DNA of 64,000 nucleotides from positions 1-64,000 of the forward strand of contig JAAYBV010000002.1 of the NCBI GenBank assembly GCA_012744475.1, read 5' to 3'. The DNA comes from Phycisphaerae bacterium. Lineage in GTDB: Bacteria > Planctomycetota > Phycisphaerae > Sedimentisphaerales > Anaerobacaceae. The position numbers and the translations under genes were made by a program. The first letter of the stretch is position 1. Every line of letters starts with the position of its first letter. Below the pieces are notes generated by a model. The model worked only from the letters and a program-made list of their open reading frames with translations, ran no database searches and was not told the origin of the DNA. Below are positions 26,501 to 33,847 of this stretch, in pieces.

Positions 26501-26901
26501 TCGGCGGCATCGACACGGACGGGCCCGCCTACAAACGCATCGTGATCCGTCCGCGTCCCGATGGGCGTCTCGCCTGGGCCAAGACGAGCTACGACTCGAT
26601 CGGAGGCGAGATCGCCACCTCCTGGAAGATTCGCAAGGCGACCTACCGAGGCGGGTGGGACCTGTCGTGGCATCCGCTGATCGGCAGGGGCAAAGGCATC
26701 ACGCAGCTCAGCCTGGACGTGACGATCCCCGCCAACACGACGGCGATCGTGTATGTTCCGACGGCCGATGCCGCCGGGATCACCGAGGGCGGCCGCTCGG
26801 CGATGGATTCGCCCGGCGTGCAGTTCGTCGGCACCGACGGCGACAACGCGATGTTCGAGATCGGCTCCGGCCGCTACTCGTTCAAGTCGGAGATGCCGTA
26901 G
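23578..26901 (+). CDS. Alpha-L-rhamnosidase, GH78 (long form)
   Basis: A 1107-residue exported GH78 enzyme, paralogous to the one at 16-18.8 kb. After the signal peptide it begins LTPDDLRCEYLVDPLGVDEARPRLSW. Residues about 175-300 form an extra jelly-roll-like domain (WIWYPEGDATAGVP ... NNWYK-like DNWYKLYVNGRPV), absent from the shorter paralogue. Catalytic-domain signatures are canonical: TDCPQRDERLGWMGDAQVY (general acid near 676) and IEHGATSIWERWDGW (base near 932). A strong AGGAGGTG precedes the ATG. It is followed 40 nt later by a perfect intrinsic terminator, so it ends its transcript. Confidence 0.95.
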   Translation: MRTRTIILLTVAAILGADSPVAAGILGGQLFARGGSLTPDDLRCEYLVDPLGVDEARPRLSWIVRSSQRGQKQSAYRILVASSKELIDKKVGDLWDSGMVASDQTAHVAYAGKPLQSQMPCFWVVRVWDKDGDPSSWSKVASWSMGLLKPEDWRAQWIGFDASRKRGAEGGQIDLSTASWIWYPEGDATAGVPVGNRLFRREFDVPQGAQIESAACAVTADNWYKLYVNGRPVRDGGNFKEALVVDVKDNLAPGKNVIAIDAANQGDSANPAGVLAVLNVQYSDGSSTVIVSDDSWRTAQTGPTDWMTPDFDAGAWEHAAVAAAYGAGPWGEIKLDSAQLFLPPAQLLRKRFVLEKPVKRATVYASALGDYRLYLNGRQVGDAYFTPGWTDYRIRVYYNTFDVTKQLQKGFNAMGAMLADGWYGGYIGWYHVRDHYGTHPRFAAQLVVEHTDGSVKVVTTDGSWKATTGPILEGDFLMGETYDARKEIPDWSGPELDESQWSGVDVTDRVAPKLESHPGVLVRRFGEIKPVAMTEPSPGAFVFDMGTNFAGFARLTVEDAQPGQKIVLRFAERLNPDGTIYTTNLRGARATDTYICKGLGKETWQPEFTFHGFQYVEVTGYPGQPRLSDIRGIELTSDTPVVGRFECSDETANTLYHNICQTQRANFIEVPTDCPQRDERLGWMGDAQVYVRAATYNTDVASFFTKWLVDVEDAQLPNGAFTDVSPRLVAEAGGTAAWGDAGVICPWTIYEVYGDKRVLAEHYDAMTKWIDYCQGATTNLLRPAQGYGDWLSIQADTPKDVLATAYFAYSTKLVAQAAEVLGKHDDAAKYRELFEAIKRSFNDAYVGADGRIKGNTQTVYVLALAFDLLSEERQAQAVEYLVDDIRIRNWHLSTGFVGTKDLMATLTRFGRTNVAFALFHNKTFPSWGFSIEHGATSIWERWDGWTPEKGFQDPGMNSFAHYSFGAVAEWMFKTIGGIDTDGPAYKRIVIRPRPDGRLAWAKTSYDSIGGEIATSWKIRKATYRGGWDLSWHPLIGRGKGITQLSLDVTIPANTTAIVYVPTADAAGITEGGRSAMDSPGVQFVGTDGDNAMFEIGSGRYSFKSEMP

Positions 26902-26940
26902 CCGGCAAGCGAACGGATGCACCAGGGTGTAGAAGGCACA

Positions 26941-26969
26941 AGCCCCCTGTTCCGGCAGGGGGCTTTTTT
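26941..26969 (+). terminator. Intrinsic terminator after the long GH78 gene
   Basis: AGCCCCCTG (26941-26949), loop TTCCGG, CAGGGGGCT (26956-26964), then an uninterrupted T run to 26969. A textbook Rho-independent terminator on the plus strand. Confidence 0.92.
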
Positions 26970-27010
26970 CATGTACTCGGTCAAGTCTGCTACGGCAGGA
27001 AGAGCCGTTG

Positions 27011-27481
27011 TCACGTCACCGGGGCGTAGATCTCCGTGAGGAGCTCGTCGGGCGGGACCTTGCGCGGGTCGTTCAGGTACACCTCCCGCGTCGGCCCGGT
27101 CACCTTCTTGTGGTTCTCGGCGATCCAGGCGAACAGCTTCTTGTAGGCCGGGGCGCTCGTCTCGTAGGGGCCCTGGTGGATGATCCTGGCCATCTGACCG
27201 CCTGGCAGTTCGTAGCAGGTCACGCGGTCGGTGCCCGTGACCTTCTTGGCGACGGGCACGGCCACCTCCACGTCGGCGTTGCTTTGTTCGTTGGCCTTCA
27301 TCGCCTCCTTGGGCGTCTCATGGCAGATGAACGTGGGTCGTCCGACGATGTGGGCGCCGCTGCCGGCGGCGAAACGCCATACCGTCACGATCATCGGGCC
27401 GATCTCCGCATACGTGCCGCGCTTGCGCATGCCAACCACCAGTTGCGGTTCCACCTGACAGACGCTAACCTCGGTGTTCAT
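27011..27481 (-). CDS. GyrI-like small-molecule-binding domain protein
   Basis: A 156-residue stand-alone GyrI-like/AraC effector-binding (SOUL-like) domain. Visible hallmarks are EPQLVVGMRKRGTYAEIG at the start, FICHETPKE, DVEVAVPVAKKVTG, YELPGGQMARIIHQGPYET and the ending REVYLNDPRKVPPDELLTEIYAPV. The family binds small, often cationic molecules; some members are hydrolases or regulators. No DNA-binding domain is attached. GGAGG lies 7 nt before the ATG. It stands alone and the ligand is unknown. Confidence 0.88.
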   Translation of the reverse strand: MNTEVSVCQVEPQLVVGMRKRGTYAEIGPMIVTVWRFAAGSGAHIVGRPTFICHETPKEAMKANEQSNADVEVAVPVAKKVTGTDRVTCYELPGGQMARIIHQGPYETSAPAYKKLFAWIAENHKKVTGPTREVYLNDPRKVPPDELLTEIYAPVT

Positions 27482-27615
27482 TACGCGACCTCCTTCGGAT
27501 CGAGCCGCTTTGCCCGGCTTCCCTGCGTATCCGTCCGGTTCAGGGTTTTTGGCTCCGCCGGCTCGAAGGGCACGCGCATCGCGGTCCCTTTTCCCAAATT
27601 TCTATCGCAGAAGGC

Positions 27616-27644
27616 TTGACGAATCCAACCTTTTGGACGATAAT
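27616..27644 (+). promoter_or_regulatory. Promoter of tRNA-Leu
   Basis: TTGACG (27616-27621), 17-nt spacer, GATAAT (27639-27644), 14 nt before the mature tRNA. Confidence 0.75.
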
Positions 27645-27658
27645 TCCTCTTCCGATTC

Positions 27659-27743
27659 GCGGATGTGGCGGAATTGGCAGACGCGCAGGCTTCAGGTGCC
27701 TGTGGGCTTAACGCCCGTGGAGGTTCGACTCCTCTCATCCGCA
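27659..27743 (+). tRNA. tRNA-Leu(CAG)
   Basis: An 85-nt class II tRNA. The acceptor stem GCGGATG pairs with CATCCGC, the discriminator base is A, and the anticodon loop TTCAGGT (anticodon CAG) sits on a CAGGC/GCCTG stem. The long variable arm (TGGGCTTAACGCCC) and T loop TTCGACT are typical of leucine tRNA. CCA is not encoded. Confidence 0.96.
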
Positions 27744-27873
27744 TTCCTTCGGGCTGTCGAGGGGCGAGGCTTTCAGCCGCCGTGTCAGGGCAAGTCCTAA
27801 CGAAATCCGCCGTCATACGCCGATAAGGATAGAGTATGCGCCAAGACCGACGCCGCCGGTTTTGCGGACAGGT

Positions 27874-27902
27874 TTGGCCTGGCGGGCGGAGACCGATAAA
27901 AT
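27874..27902 (+). promoter_or_regulatory. Candidate promoter for the membrane-protein gene
   Basis: TTGGCC (27874-27879), 17-nt spacer, TAAAAT (27897-27902), about 80 nt before the ATG. The 17-mer GATAAAATGCCGAAGAT over the -10 box recurs exactly at the tRNA-Gln promoter. Confidence 0.55.
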
Positions 27903-27983
27903 GCCGAAGATCCCGCCCGAAAGAGGGCGCCAGCGACAGACTCGGGCCAGTGGGGTGCTGCCGCGGATGAACGGGAGTCAAGC

Positions 27984-28667
27984 ATGGGTACGGTGATCTG
28001 GATATTGCTGGTTGCGGCGGCAGAGGAGACCGCACAGAGGCAGGTGGTGCCTCTGGATGTGATGTGGAAGTACATCAGCTCGCTGGGCCTCGTCGAAGCG
28101 TTGACCTTCATCTCGTTCGGCTCGGTCTGTCTATTTTATGGCTGGCGCGTCTTCCGGATCCTCGTGACCATCTGCTTCGGCTTGCTGGGTCTGGGCCTGG
28201 GGGTCTGGGCCAATCAGCGGCTCATCGCGGGCAACGTGATTTGGCTGTCGCTGATCTGCTCGATCTTCTTCGCGGTGCTGTCGGTGCCCTTCATGCGGTG
28301 GGGGGTGACGTTTCTCGGCGCGATCTCCGGGGGCATCCTCACCGCCGGGGTGTGGCTGGCGGCCGGTCTGCCCGAAGAATACGTCTGGGCCGGCGGTCTG
28401 GTGGGCCTGATCGCCGGAGGCATGATCTCGTTCATCGTCTTCAAGATCGCGGTGATTCTCTTTACCAGCCTCGGCGGCAGCACGCTGATGGTCGTCGGCA
28501 TCCTGGCGATCGTCTATCGGTACATCGCCGGGGGCGACGGAGAACGGCTCCAGGTGTTTGCCGAGGCCAATCAGTGGTTTGTACCGACTCTGCTGTTGGT
28601 TCCCATGGCGATCGGAATCTTCCTCCAGAACAAGCTCAGCAAGACCGACCAGAACTGGGCCGGCTGA
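27984..28667 (+). CDS. Multi-pass membrane protein of unknown function (TMEM198/DUF4203-like)
   Basis: A 227-residue inner-membrane protein with about seven hydrophobic segments: ALTFISFGSVCLFYGW, ILVTICFGLLGLGLGV, VIWLSLICSIFFAVL, FLGAISGGILTAGVWLAAG, YVWAGGLVGLIAGGMISFIVF, a segment near TSLGGSTLMVVGILAIV, and VPTLLLVPMAIGIFL. Glycine-rich repeated segments with a conserved-looking SLGGSTL recall the DUF4203/TMEM198 group, whose role is unknown. GGGAG is 6 nt before the ATG. It stands alone between tRNA-Leu and ffh. Confidence 0.72.
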   Translation: MGTVIWILLVAAAEETAQRQVVPLDVMWKYISSLGLVEALTFISFGSVCLFYGWRVFRILVTICFGLLGLGLGVWANQRLIAGNVIWLSLICSIFFAVLSVPFMRWGVTFLGAISGGILTAGVWLAAGLPEEYVWAGGLVGLIAGGMISFIVFKIAVILFTSLGGSTLMVVGILAIVYRYIAGGDGERLQVFAEANQWFVPTLLLVPMAIGIFLQNKLSKTDQNWAG

Positions 28668-29059
28668 TACCGTCTTTCCGCCAACGCCCCTGATGCGTTG
28701 CGCCTGCCACCACGCCGAATCCACCTGTGGCAGGTGTGAGAACCCCGCAGCATGCGTTGTGTGGCAGCGGCAAACGGAGCGAAGCGGAGTTTGCCGATGG
28801 TTTCCGCCGATTCTGAGTAGCTGCTAATGGCGCGCCATAGGCAAGCTCTCGTTTGCCGCTGTCGCACACGGCTCTCTACGCCTGAATGGGGCTTGCCGCG
28901 AAATCTGGACAGACACGCCGCGTGCAGCGCGTGCGGGGCAATTTGGCCTTGCAAAGACCCATCCGAAACCGTAGCATGAGACGATTGCCGACCGGGCCGG
29001 ACGGGACCAGATGTGATGCGGACCCGGGGCTCCGATCTTAGACATTCAGGGGAAATCCC
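28668..29059. repeat. Intergenic region with nested inverted repeats upstream of ffh
   Basis: No gene is supportable here. Arms 28759-28776 and 28850-28869 are near-perfect inverted copies (sharing CAGCGGCAAACG). Inside them CGGCAAAC (28768-28775) and GTTTGCCG (28789-28796) form a perfect 8-bp hairpin, and ATGGCGCGCCAT (28827-28838) is a 12-nt palindrome. I looked for the SRP RNA signature because ffh follows and did not find it. Confidence 0.6.
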
Positions 29060-30490
29060 GTGTTTGAGTCATTGACGGAAAAACTCAATTCGGTCTTCAA
29101 ATCGCTCTCCGGGCGAGGCCGCATCACCGAGGCCAACGTCTCCGACGCCATGCGGGACGTCCGCAAGGCCCTGCTGGAGGCCGATGTCGACTACAATATC
29201 GTCAAGCAGTTCTGCAAGGACGTCCGCGAGGCGGCCCTCGGCGCCGAGGTCGTCAAGAGCCTGCACCCGGGCCAGGTCATGGTCAAGATCGTCAACGACG
29301 AGTTGACGAGGCTGATGGGTCCGGTCGACACGCGGATCTACTTCGTCTCGCCCGGCCCGACGATCATCCTGCTGGCGGGCCTTCAGGGTTGCGGCAAGAC
29401 CACCACTGCCGCCAAGCTCGGCAAGTATCTCGTGTCCAAGGGCCGGCACCCGCTGATGGTGGCCGACGACTTGCAGCGACCTGCCGCCATCGACCAGCTC
29501 AAGATCCTCGGCGAGCAGACGGGCATCCCCGTCTACAGCGAGGACAGCAAGGACGCCGTCAAGGTGGCCCGCAACGCCATCAAGCACGCCAAGGAGAGCG
29601 GCAACGACGTGGTTATCGTCGACACCGCCGGCCGGCTCCACATCGACGAAGAGATGATGACCGAGGTGGCCAACGTCGCCAAGGCCATCACGCCGCACCA
29701 GATCTACCTGGTATGCGACTCGATGACCGGCCAGGACGCCGTCAACAGCGCCAAGGAGTTCAACGAGCGCCTCGAACTGGACGGCGTGATCCTCACCAAG
29801 CTCGACGGCGACGCCCGAGGCGGCGCCGCCCTGAGCGTCAAGGCGGTCACGGGAAAGCCCATCAAGTTCATCGGCGTCGGCGAAAAGCTCGACAAGCTCG
29901 AAGAGTTCCACCCCGACCGCATGGCCAGCCGCATCCTGGGCATGGGCGACGTCGTCACCCTCGTCGAGAAGGCCCAGGAGCAGTTCGACGCCGAGGAAGC
30001 CGCCAAGCTCCAGAAGAAGATGGCCAAGGGCAGCTTCGGCTTCGACGACTTCCTCAAGCAGATGCAGGCCGTCAAGAAGATGGGCGGCATCAAGGACATG
30101 CTCAAGCTCATGCCGGGCCTCGGCGGCCAGCTCAAGGACGTCGATTTCGACGGCGACGAGATCAAGCAGATGGAGGCGATCGTCCAGTCGATGACGGCCA
30201 AGGAGCGGCGCGATCCGGAGTTGATCGACCCGTCCAGGCGAAGGCGGATCGCCGCCGGCAGCGGGACGCAGCCGAACGACGTTTCCACCCTGGTCAAGAC
30301 GTTCAAACGCAGCCGCGACATGATGAAGGCGGTCAGCGGCGGCAGTTTCGGCGGGCTCAAGGCCCTCTTTTCCGGCGGCTTCAACATGGAGGCCATGAGC
30401 GCCCGGATGACCGGCGGCCGCAAGATCAAGCAGCGATCCAAGCGAAAACGGGTCATCAAACGCCGGGGCAAGATCAAGAAACAGCGATAG
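29060..30490 (+). CDS. ffh: Signal recognition particle protein Ffh
   Basis: GTPase that binds signal sequences on ribosomes and delivers them with FtsY to the membrane. The 476-residue protein has an N domain (LTEKLNSVFKSLSGRG), then G-domain motifs GLQGCGKTTTAAKLG (P loop), DDLQRPAAIDQLK (DLQRP in place of the common DVYRP), VIVDTAGRLHID, TKLDGDARGGAAL and GVGEKLDKLEEFHPDR. A methionine-rich M domain follows from about 325. The C-terminal tail is very basic (RSKRKRVIKRRGKIKK), as expected for SRP RNA contact. The GTG start has AGGGGA 7 nt upstream. First gene of an operon with the next three. Confidence 0.97.
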   Translation: MFESLTEKLNSVFKSLSGRGRITEANVSDAMRDVRKALLEADVDYNIVKQFCKDVREAALGAEVVKSLHPGQVMVKIVNDELTRLMGPVDTRIYFVSPGPTIILLAGLQGCGKTTTAAKLGKYLVSKGRHPLMVADDLQRPAAIDQLKILGEQTGIPVYSEDSKDAVKVARNAIKHAKESGNDVVIVDTAGRLHIDEEMMTEVANVAKAITPHQIYLVCDSMTGQDAVNSAKEFNERLELDGVILTKLDGDARGGAALSVKAVTGKPIKFIGVGEKLDKLEEFHPDRMASRILGMGDVVTLVEKAQEQFDAEEAAKLQKKMAKGSFGFDDFLKQMQAVKKMGGIKDMLKLMPGLGGQLKDVDFDGDEIKQMEAIVQSMTAKERRDPELIDPSRRRRIAAGSGTQPNDVSTLVKTFKRSRDMMKAVSGGSFGGLKALFSGGFNMEAMSARMTGGRKIKQRSKRKRVIKRRGKIKKQR

Positions 30491-30536
30491 CCCCGCCCGG
30501 AAATCCGCCGGCACAGACCCCTGCGGATCGATCGAA

Positions 30537-30881
30537 ATGGCCGAAAAACAGCCCAATTCCGTCCCGAAGGCGAAAATATCTCTCGACGAATACCTCGAAG
30601 AGGTTGCCCGATTCTGTGAAAACGAGTATGGTAACACGTTTCGCGGCCGGTTCCAGGACATGGAGGGCAACAGCGAGCTGGCGATGCTGGCGGCTCCGAC
30701 GGCCGCCGAGCTCGCGGAGCTTCGTCGGGCGGTGGCGATCATGACGGCCGCCGAGAAGCACGACGCCGACAAGCTTACGGACGAGCAGGTGGAAAGAATC
30801 GCCGAGGACGCCAAGGTCGATCCGGCCAACCTCGCGATCTTCATCAACGGTTACAGTCTGATGTGCAAACGCGTTTCGTGA
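30537..30881 (+). CDS. Conserved-looking small protein between ffh and rpsP
   Basis: A 114-residue acidic protein of unknown function. The middle is helical and rich in Ala/Glu (PTAAELAELRRAVAIMTAAEKHDADKL). It begins with a charged stretch (KAKISLDEYLEEVARFCENEYG) and ends NLAIFINGYSLMCKR. No signal peptide, TM segment or known motif is seen. It takes the position where many bacteria have no gene between ffh and rpsP and lies 46 nt after ffh and 54 nt before rpsP, so it should be co-expressed with translation genes. The ribosome binding site is weak. Confidence 0.72.
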   Translation: MAEKQPNSVPKAKISLDEYLEEVARFCENEYGNTFRGRFQDMEGNSELAMLAAPTAAELAELRRAVAIMTAAEKHDADKLTDEQVERIAEDAKVDPANLAIFINGYSLMCKRVS

Positions 30882-30935
30882 CGGCACAGGGCCGGTCACG
30901 GAAATTTGACATACGCTATCAGCGAAAGGAACACC

Positions 30936-31436
30936 ATGGCAGTGAAGCTCAGAATGGCCCGTATGGGGCGCCGGCATCGACCGTTCTTCCGAATCCACGC
31001 GATAGAGTCCAGAGCTCCGCGCGACGGACGGGTGATCGAGAAGCTCGGACACTATGATCCCCTCGAAACAGATGCCGCCAAGCAGATCGTCCTGAATCGC
31101 GAGCGGGTCGAATTCTGGCTCGGCCAGGGGGCGGTTCCCTCCGACACGGTGGCTGAGCTTCTGCTTCGCCAGGGGATCAAAACCAAGTACGCCGCGGAAA
31201 AGGCCGCCCGACGGGCCCAGGCCCGGAAGATCGCCCACAAGAGGGGCAAGCTCTTCACTGCCACCGAGCGGATCGCCGCCGAGAAGAAGGCCAAGGAAGC
31301 CGAAGAGAAGGCCAAGGCGGAGGCGGAAGCCAAGGCCGCCAAGGCCAAGGCCGACGCGGAAGCCAAAGCCAAGGCGGAGGCAGAGGCCAAAGCCAAGGCC
31401 GAAGCGGAAGCCAAGGCGGCCGAAGGCGCTGCCTGA
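30936..31436 (+). CDS. rpsP: 30S ribosomal protein S16 with long charged tail
   Basis: Small-subunit ribosomal protein needed for 30S assembly. The S16 core covers about the first 85 residues: VKLRMARMGRRHRPFFRIHAIESRAPRDGRVIEKLGHYDP and RVEFWLGQGAVPSDTV. Family members are usually 80-100 residues; this one is 166 because of a tail built from AEAK/KAEAEAK-like repeats (about 115-166), predicted to form one long charged helix. GAAAGGA precedes the ATG at 30936; an in-frame ATG 30 nt upstream lacks a good site. Confidence 0.95.
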   Translation: MAVKLRMARMGRRHRPFFRIHAIESRAPRDGRVIEKLGHYDPLETDAAKQIVLNRERVEFWLGQGAVPSDTVAELLLRQGIKTKYAAEKAARRAQARKIAHKRGKLFTATERIAAEKKAKEAEEKAKAEAEAKAAKAKADAEAKAKAEAEAKAKAEAEAKAAEGAA

Positions 31437-31452
31437 TAGCTGAACGCACGCG

Positions 31453-32148
31453 ATGCGAATCGATGTTCTTACCCTGTTTCCGGAGATGTTCGAGTCTCCT
31501 CTGGGCTACGGGATCATCAAGCGGGCCCAGGAGCAGGGCATAGTCGACATCGCTCTGACGAACATCCGCGACTTTGCGGTCGGCGAGTACCGCAAGGTCG
31601 ACGACAAACCGTATGGCGGGGGCCCCGGCATGGTCATGATGCCGGGCCCCGTCTTCGATTGCTTCGAGCACGTCCAGTCGCTCTGCCCCCAGCCCGGCCG
31701 GGTCATCCTCCTGACGCCGCAGGGCGTGCCCTTCAAGCAGGCCAAGGCCGCCGAACTCAGCACGCAGGAGAGGCTGATCCTCATCGCCGGTCGCTATGAG
31801 GGCTTCGACGAGCGCATCCGCATCGGGCTCGGCGCCGAGCAGATCTCCATCGGCGACTACGTCCTCAACGGCGGCGAACTGGCGGCGATGGTCGTCATCG
31901 ACGCCGTCGTGCGCCTCTTGCCCGGGGCCCTGGGCGACGAGGACTCCGCCCGCGACGACTCGTTCAGCAACGGCCTGCTGGAGTATCCCCACTACACCCG
32001 CCCCGAGACCTATCGCGGCATGAAGGTCCCCGACATCCTCCTCTCCGGCGACCACGGCAAGATCGCCCAATGGCGCCGCGACCAGTCCCTCGAACGCACC
32101 CGCCAGCACCGTCCCGACCTCCTTGACGACAGGGACACCTCGTCGTAG
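31453..32148 (+). CDS. trmD: tRNA (guanine(37)-N1)-methyltransferase TrmD
   Basis: SAM-dependent SPOUT (knotted) methyltransferase that makes m1G37 in tRNAs reading CUN, CCN and CGG codons, preventing frameshifts. The 231-residue sequence is typical: [76 protein letters not shown] (knot) and [21 protein letters not shown] with the catalytic Asp. It lies 16 nt after rpsP in the order ffh-x-rpsP-trmD; rimM (usually between) and rplS (usually after) are missing here. Confidence 0.97.
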   Translation: MRIDVLTLFPEMFESPLGYGIIKRAQEQGIVDIALTNIRDFAVGEYRKVDDKPYGGGPGMVMMPGPVFDCFEHVQSLCPQPGRVILLTPQGVPFKQAKAAELSTQERLILIAGRYEGFDERIRIGLGAEQISIGDYVLNGGELAAMVVIDAVVRLLPGALGDEDSARDDSFSNGLLEYPHYTRPETYRGMKVPDILLSGDHGKIAQWRRDQSLERTRQHRPDLLDDRDTSS

Positions 32149-32214
32149 GATCGCTCCGATTGGCTCGGTCTTGGCCAGGAAGATGCAAAGCGCCAGCTAC
32201 GGGAGAGAGTGTTC

Positions 32215-33399
32215 ATGCGATGTCCGACGTGCGGTGGCGAGAACACAGATGGAACAACCGAGTGCGCTTCGTGCGGCCAGCCGTTCCGTCGAACACAAGA
32301 TCCAGGAGCCGCTGTAGTGGTCAAGGTCAGCCGCGTGGCGGTTGCCTCGGCAGTCACGGCTGTCTTGAGCTGGCTTTGTTATGTGCCCGGCGTGATCGCA
32401 GCGATGGATCCCTACATTCTGCATCCTCAATCTACCTTCGTCGAACTCACTGCCCTGGGGAACTTCCTCGGCACAGGTCTTGCATTCGTTCTGGGCGTTG
32501 CCGGTCTGAGCAAGATTGGCCGCAGCGGGGGACGCCGAACGGGGTATGGGTTCGCGGCTGTCGGTGTGAGCGCTCCGGCTGTTCTGATCCTGGCAGCGAT
32601 GTACGTGCCCTTCCACGCCGGCAAGATGAACGCGCCGAGAATGAGATGCGGGACGCATCTGGCGGGAATCGGCAAGGCGATGCTGATTTACGCCAATGAC
32701 TATGACGACAAGCTTCCTCTGGCAGGGGGGCAAGGCACAGTCTGGGGTCCAGGACTGGCCGACTGGTGCAGCGAACGGCGAGCAGACGCCTTCAGTCTCG
32801 ACCCGAACGGCGCCGGCGGCCAGGCGACGATCAGTTCGAGCCTGTACCTGCTCGTTCGCTATGGCGACGTGCCTGCCAAGTCCTTCGCCTGTGCAGGCGA
32901 GAGAGGTGTCAAGGAGTTCGATCCGACGAAGTACCATGTCGATGGCAAGAGACTGACGGATGTCTGGGATTTCGGGCCGAACCCGGCGAAGCACTGTAGC
33001 TACGCCTATCAGCAACCCTACGGCCCCTATGCTGTGACGACGTACGCGAAACCCGGCATGGCTGTGGCCGCCGATCACAATCCCTGGATCGATAGTGCGA
33101 GGCGGAAGGCAGGGGACTTCTCCGCCTTCCAGCCCGATCTCGCCCCTCACCGGGGCACTGCGGACCAGGCTCGGCAAGGCAGCGCGAAGGCGCACATGAG
33201 AGACGGCCAGAACGTTCTGTTCCTTGATTCGCACGTGGAGTTTGCGAAGCGCGCCTTCTGCGGTTTGGAGGGCGACAACATCTACACAGCGTGGGATGGT
33301 GACGACAAGGTCCGTGGTGTCCCGCCGAAGGCGTACGAGAGCCAGCCGGCGGATGCGCGCGATTCGCTGCTTCTCAACGATCCGCCACTGAAGCGGTAG
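32215..33399 (+). CDS. Zinc-ribbon membrane protein with pseudopilin-like C-terminus
   Basis: A 394-residue protein. It opens with a zinc ribbon (MRCPTCGGENTDGTTECASCGQPF), continues with three hydrophobic segments at about residues 42-65, 80-102 and 118-136 in a DUF4190-like arrangement (FLGTGLAFVLGVAGLSKIGR), then CGTHLAGIGKAMLIYANDYDDKLP and the terminal HMRDGQNVLFLDSHVEFAK. The last two motifs are those of the H-X9-DG/type II pseudopilin-like families expanded in planctomycetes. The exact role is unknown. GGGAG 9 nt upstream selects the ATG at 32215 over a GTG at 32209. It lies after trmD but is probably separate. Confidence 0.72.
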   Translation: MRCPTCGGENTDGTTECASCGQPFRRTQDPGAAVVVKVSRVAVASAVTAVLSWLCYVPGVIAAMDPYILHPQSTFVELTALGNFLGTGLAFVLGVAGLSKIGRSGGRRTGYGFAAVGVSAPAVLILAAMYVPFHAGKMNAPRMRCGTHLAGIGKAMLIYANDYDDKLPLAGGQGTVWGPGLADWCSERRADAFSLDPNGAGGQATISSSLYLLVRYGDVPAKSFACAGERGVKEFDPTKYHVDGKRLTDVWDFGPNPAKHCSYAYQQPYGPYAVTTYAKPGMAVAADHNPWIDSARRKAGDFSAFQPDLAPHRGTADQARQGSAKAHMRDGQNVLFLDSHVEFAKRAFCGLEGDNIYTAWDGDDKVRGVPPKAYESQPADARDSLLLNDPPLKR

Positions 33400-33422
33400 G
33401 GCATGCAGGCCGCACAGGTCGG

Positions 33423-33780
33423 GTAGGGGCGAATCATCATTCGCCCCTGTGGAGGACGCCGAGGCCGATATTGTCATTTCGACCGGAGCCTGCCGAAGGC
33501 AGGCGCAACGGAGAAATCTGCCTGCGAATCAGGCGCATACCCGGTCTCTGGCCAGATGCTTCGGCTGCGCTCAGCATGACGAGCGAGAGGCGCGCCCCGC
33601 AGGCACAGGGCGCCACGACCTCCCAATCGACACGCGCTTCCCGGTCCGAGGCACATCTCGACCGCCAGCCGTTTGCTGGGGCGAATGATGATTGGCCCCT
33701 ACAGGGTTTCGAGGGCGGCCAGCAAGCGGGGGATGATCTCGGGCTCGGGGATGGTGGCGGTCTTCTGGCCGTGGCGGTAG
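33423..33780. repeat. Direct duplication, copy A
   Basis: This block matches 34336-34693 base for base at a constant offset of 913, without gaps; I count about 35 mismatches over 358 bp. It contains a perfect hairpin (AGGGGCGAAT-CATC-ATTCGCCCCT, 33425-33448), a GTCATTTCGACCGG...CAGCATGAC element (33474-33580), a second GGGGCGAAT hairpin (33677-33701) and the copied tail of ispG. No intact gene lies in 33400-33847. Confidence 0.92.
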
Positions 33781-33800
33781 AGGGCGGCTGCTCCCTCCAT
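33699..33800 (-). pseudogene. ispG: Remnant of the 3' end of ispG
   Basis: The minus strand reads MEGAAALYRHGQKTATIPEP and then EIIPRLLAALETL to a stop. This corresponds to the last 30 or so residues of the intact ispG at 34.6 kb (ADLYRHGQKIATIPEPEI...). The frame is preserved with mostly silent or conservative changes, but the other 90% of the gene is absent. Non-functional. Confidence 0.88.
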
Positions 33801-33812
33801 GGCGTAAGGACG

Positions 33813-33841
33813 TTGAACAAGCGCCTCTGGCGCGGTACAAT
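33813..33841 (+). promoter_or_regulatory. Promoter of the DUF4258/DUF2283 pair
   Basis: TTGAAC (33813-33818), 17-nt spacer, TACAAT (33836-33841). The ATG at 33848 lies six bases after the -10 box, so the transcript should start on the start codon. No Shine-Dalgarno sequence is present. Confidence 0.68.
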
Positions 33842-33847
33842 CGAGAG

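Noticed and set aside
28668-29059. SRP RNA gene next to ffh
   Set aside because: The conserved GGAA-loop and GCAGCCA-type sequence could not be found on either strand.
31250-31436. DNA repeats in the rpsP tail as a CRISPR-like or tandem-repeat array
   Set aside because: The repetition follows AEAK codons of the S16 tail; unit length is irregular and there are no spacers.
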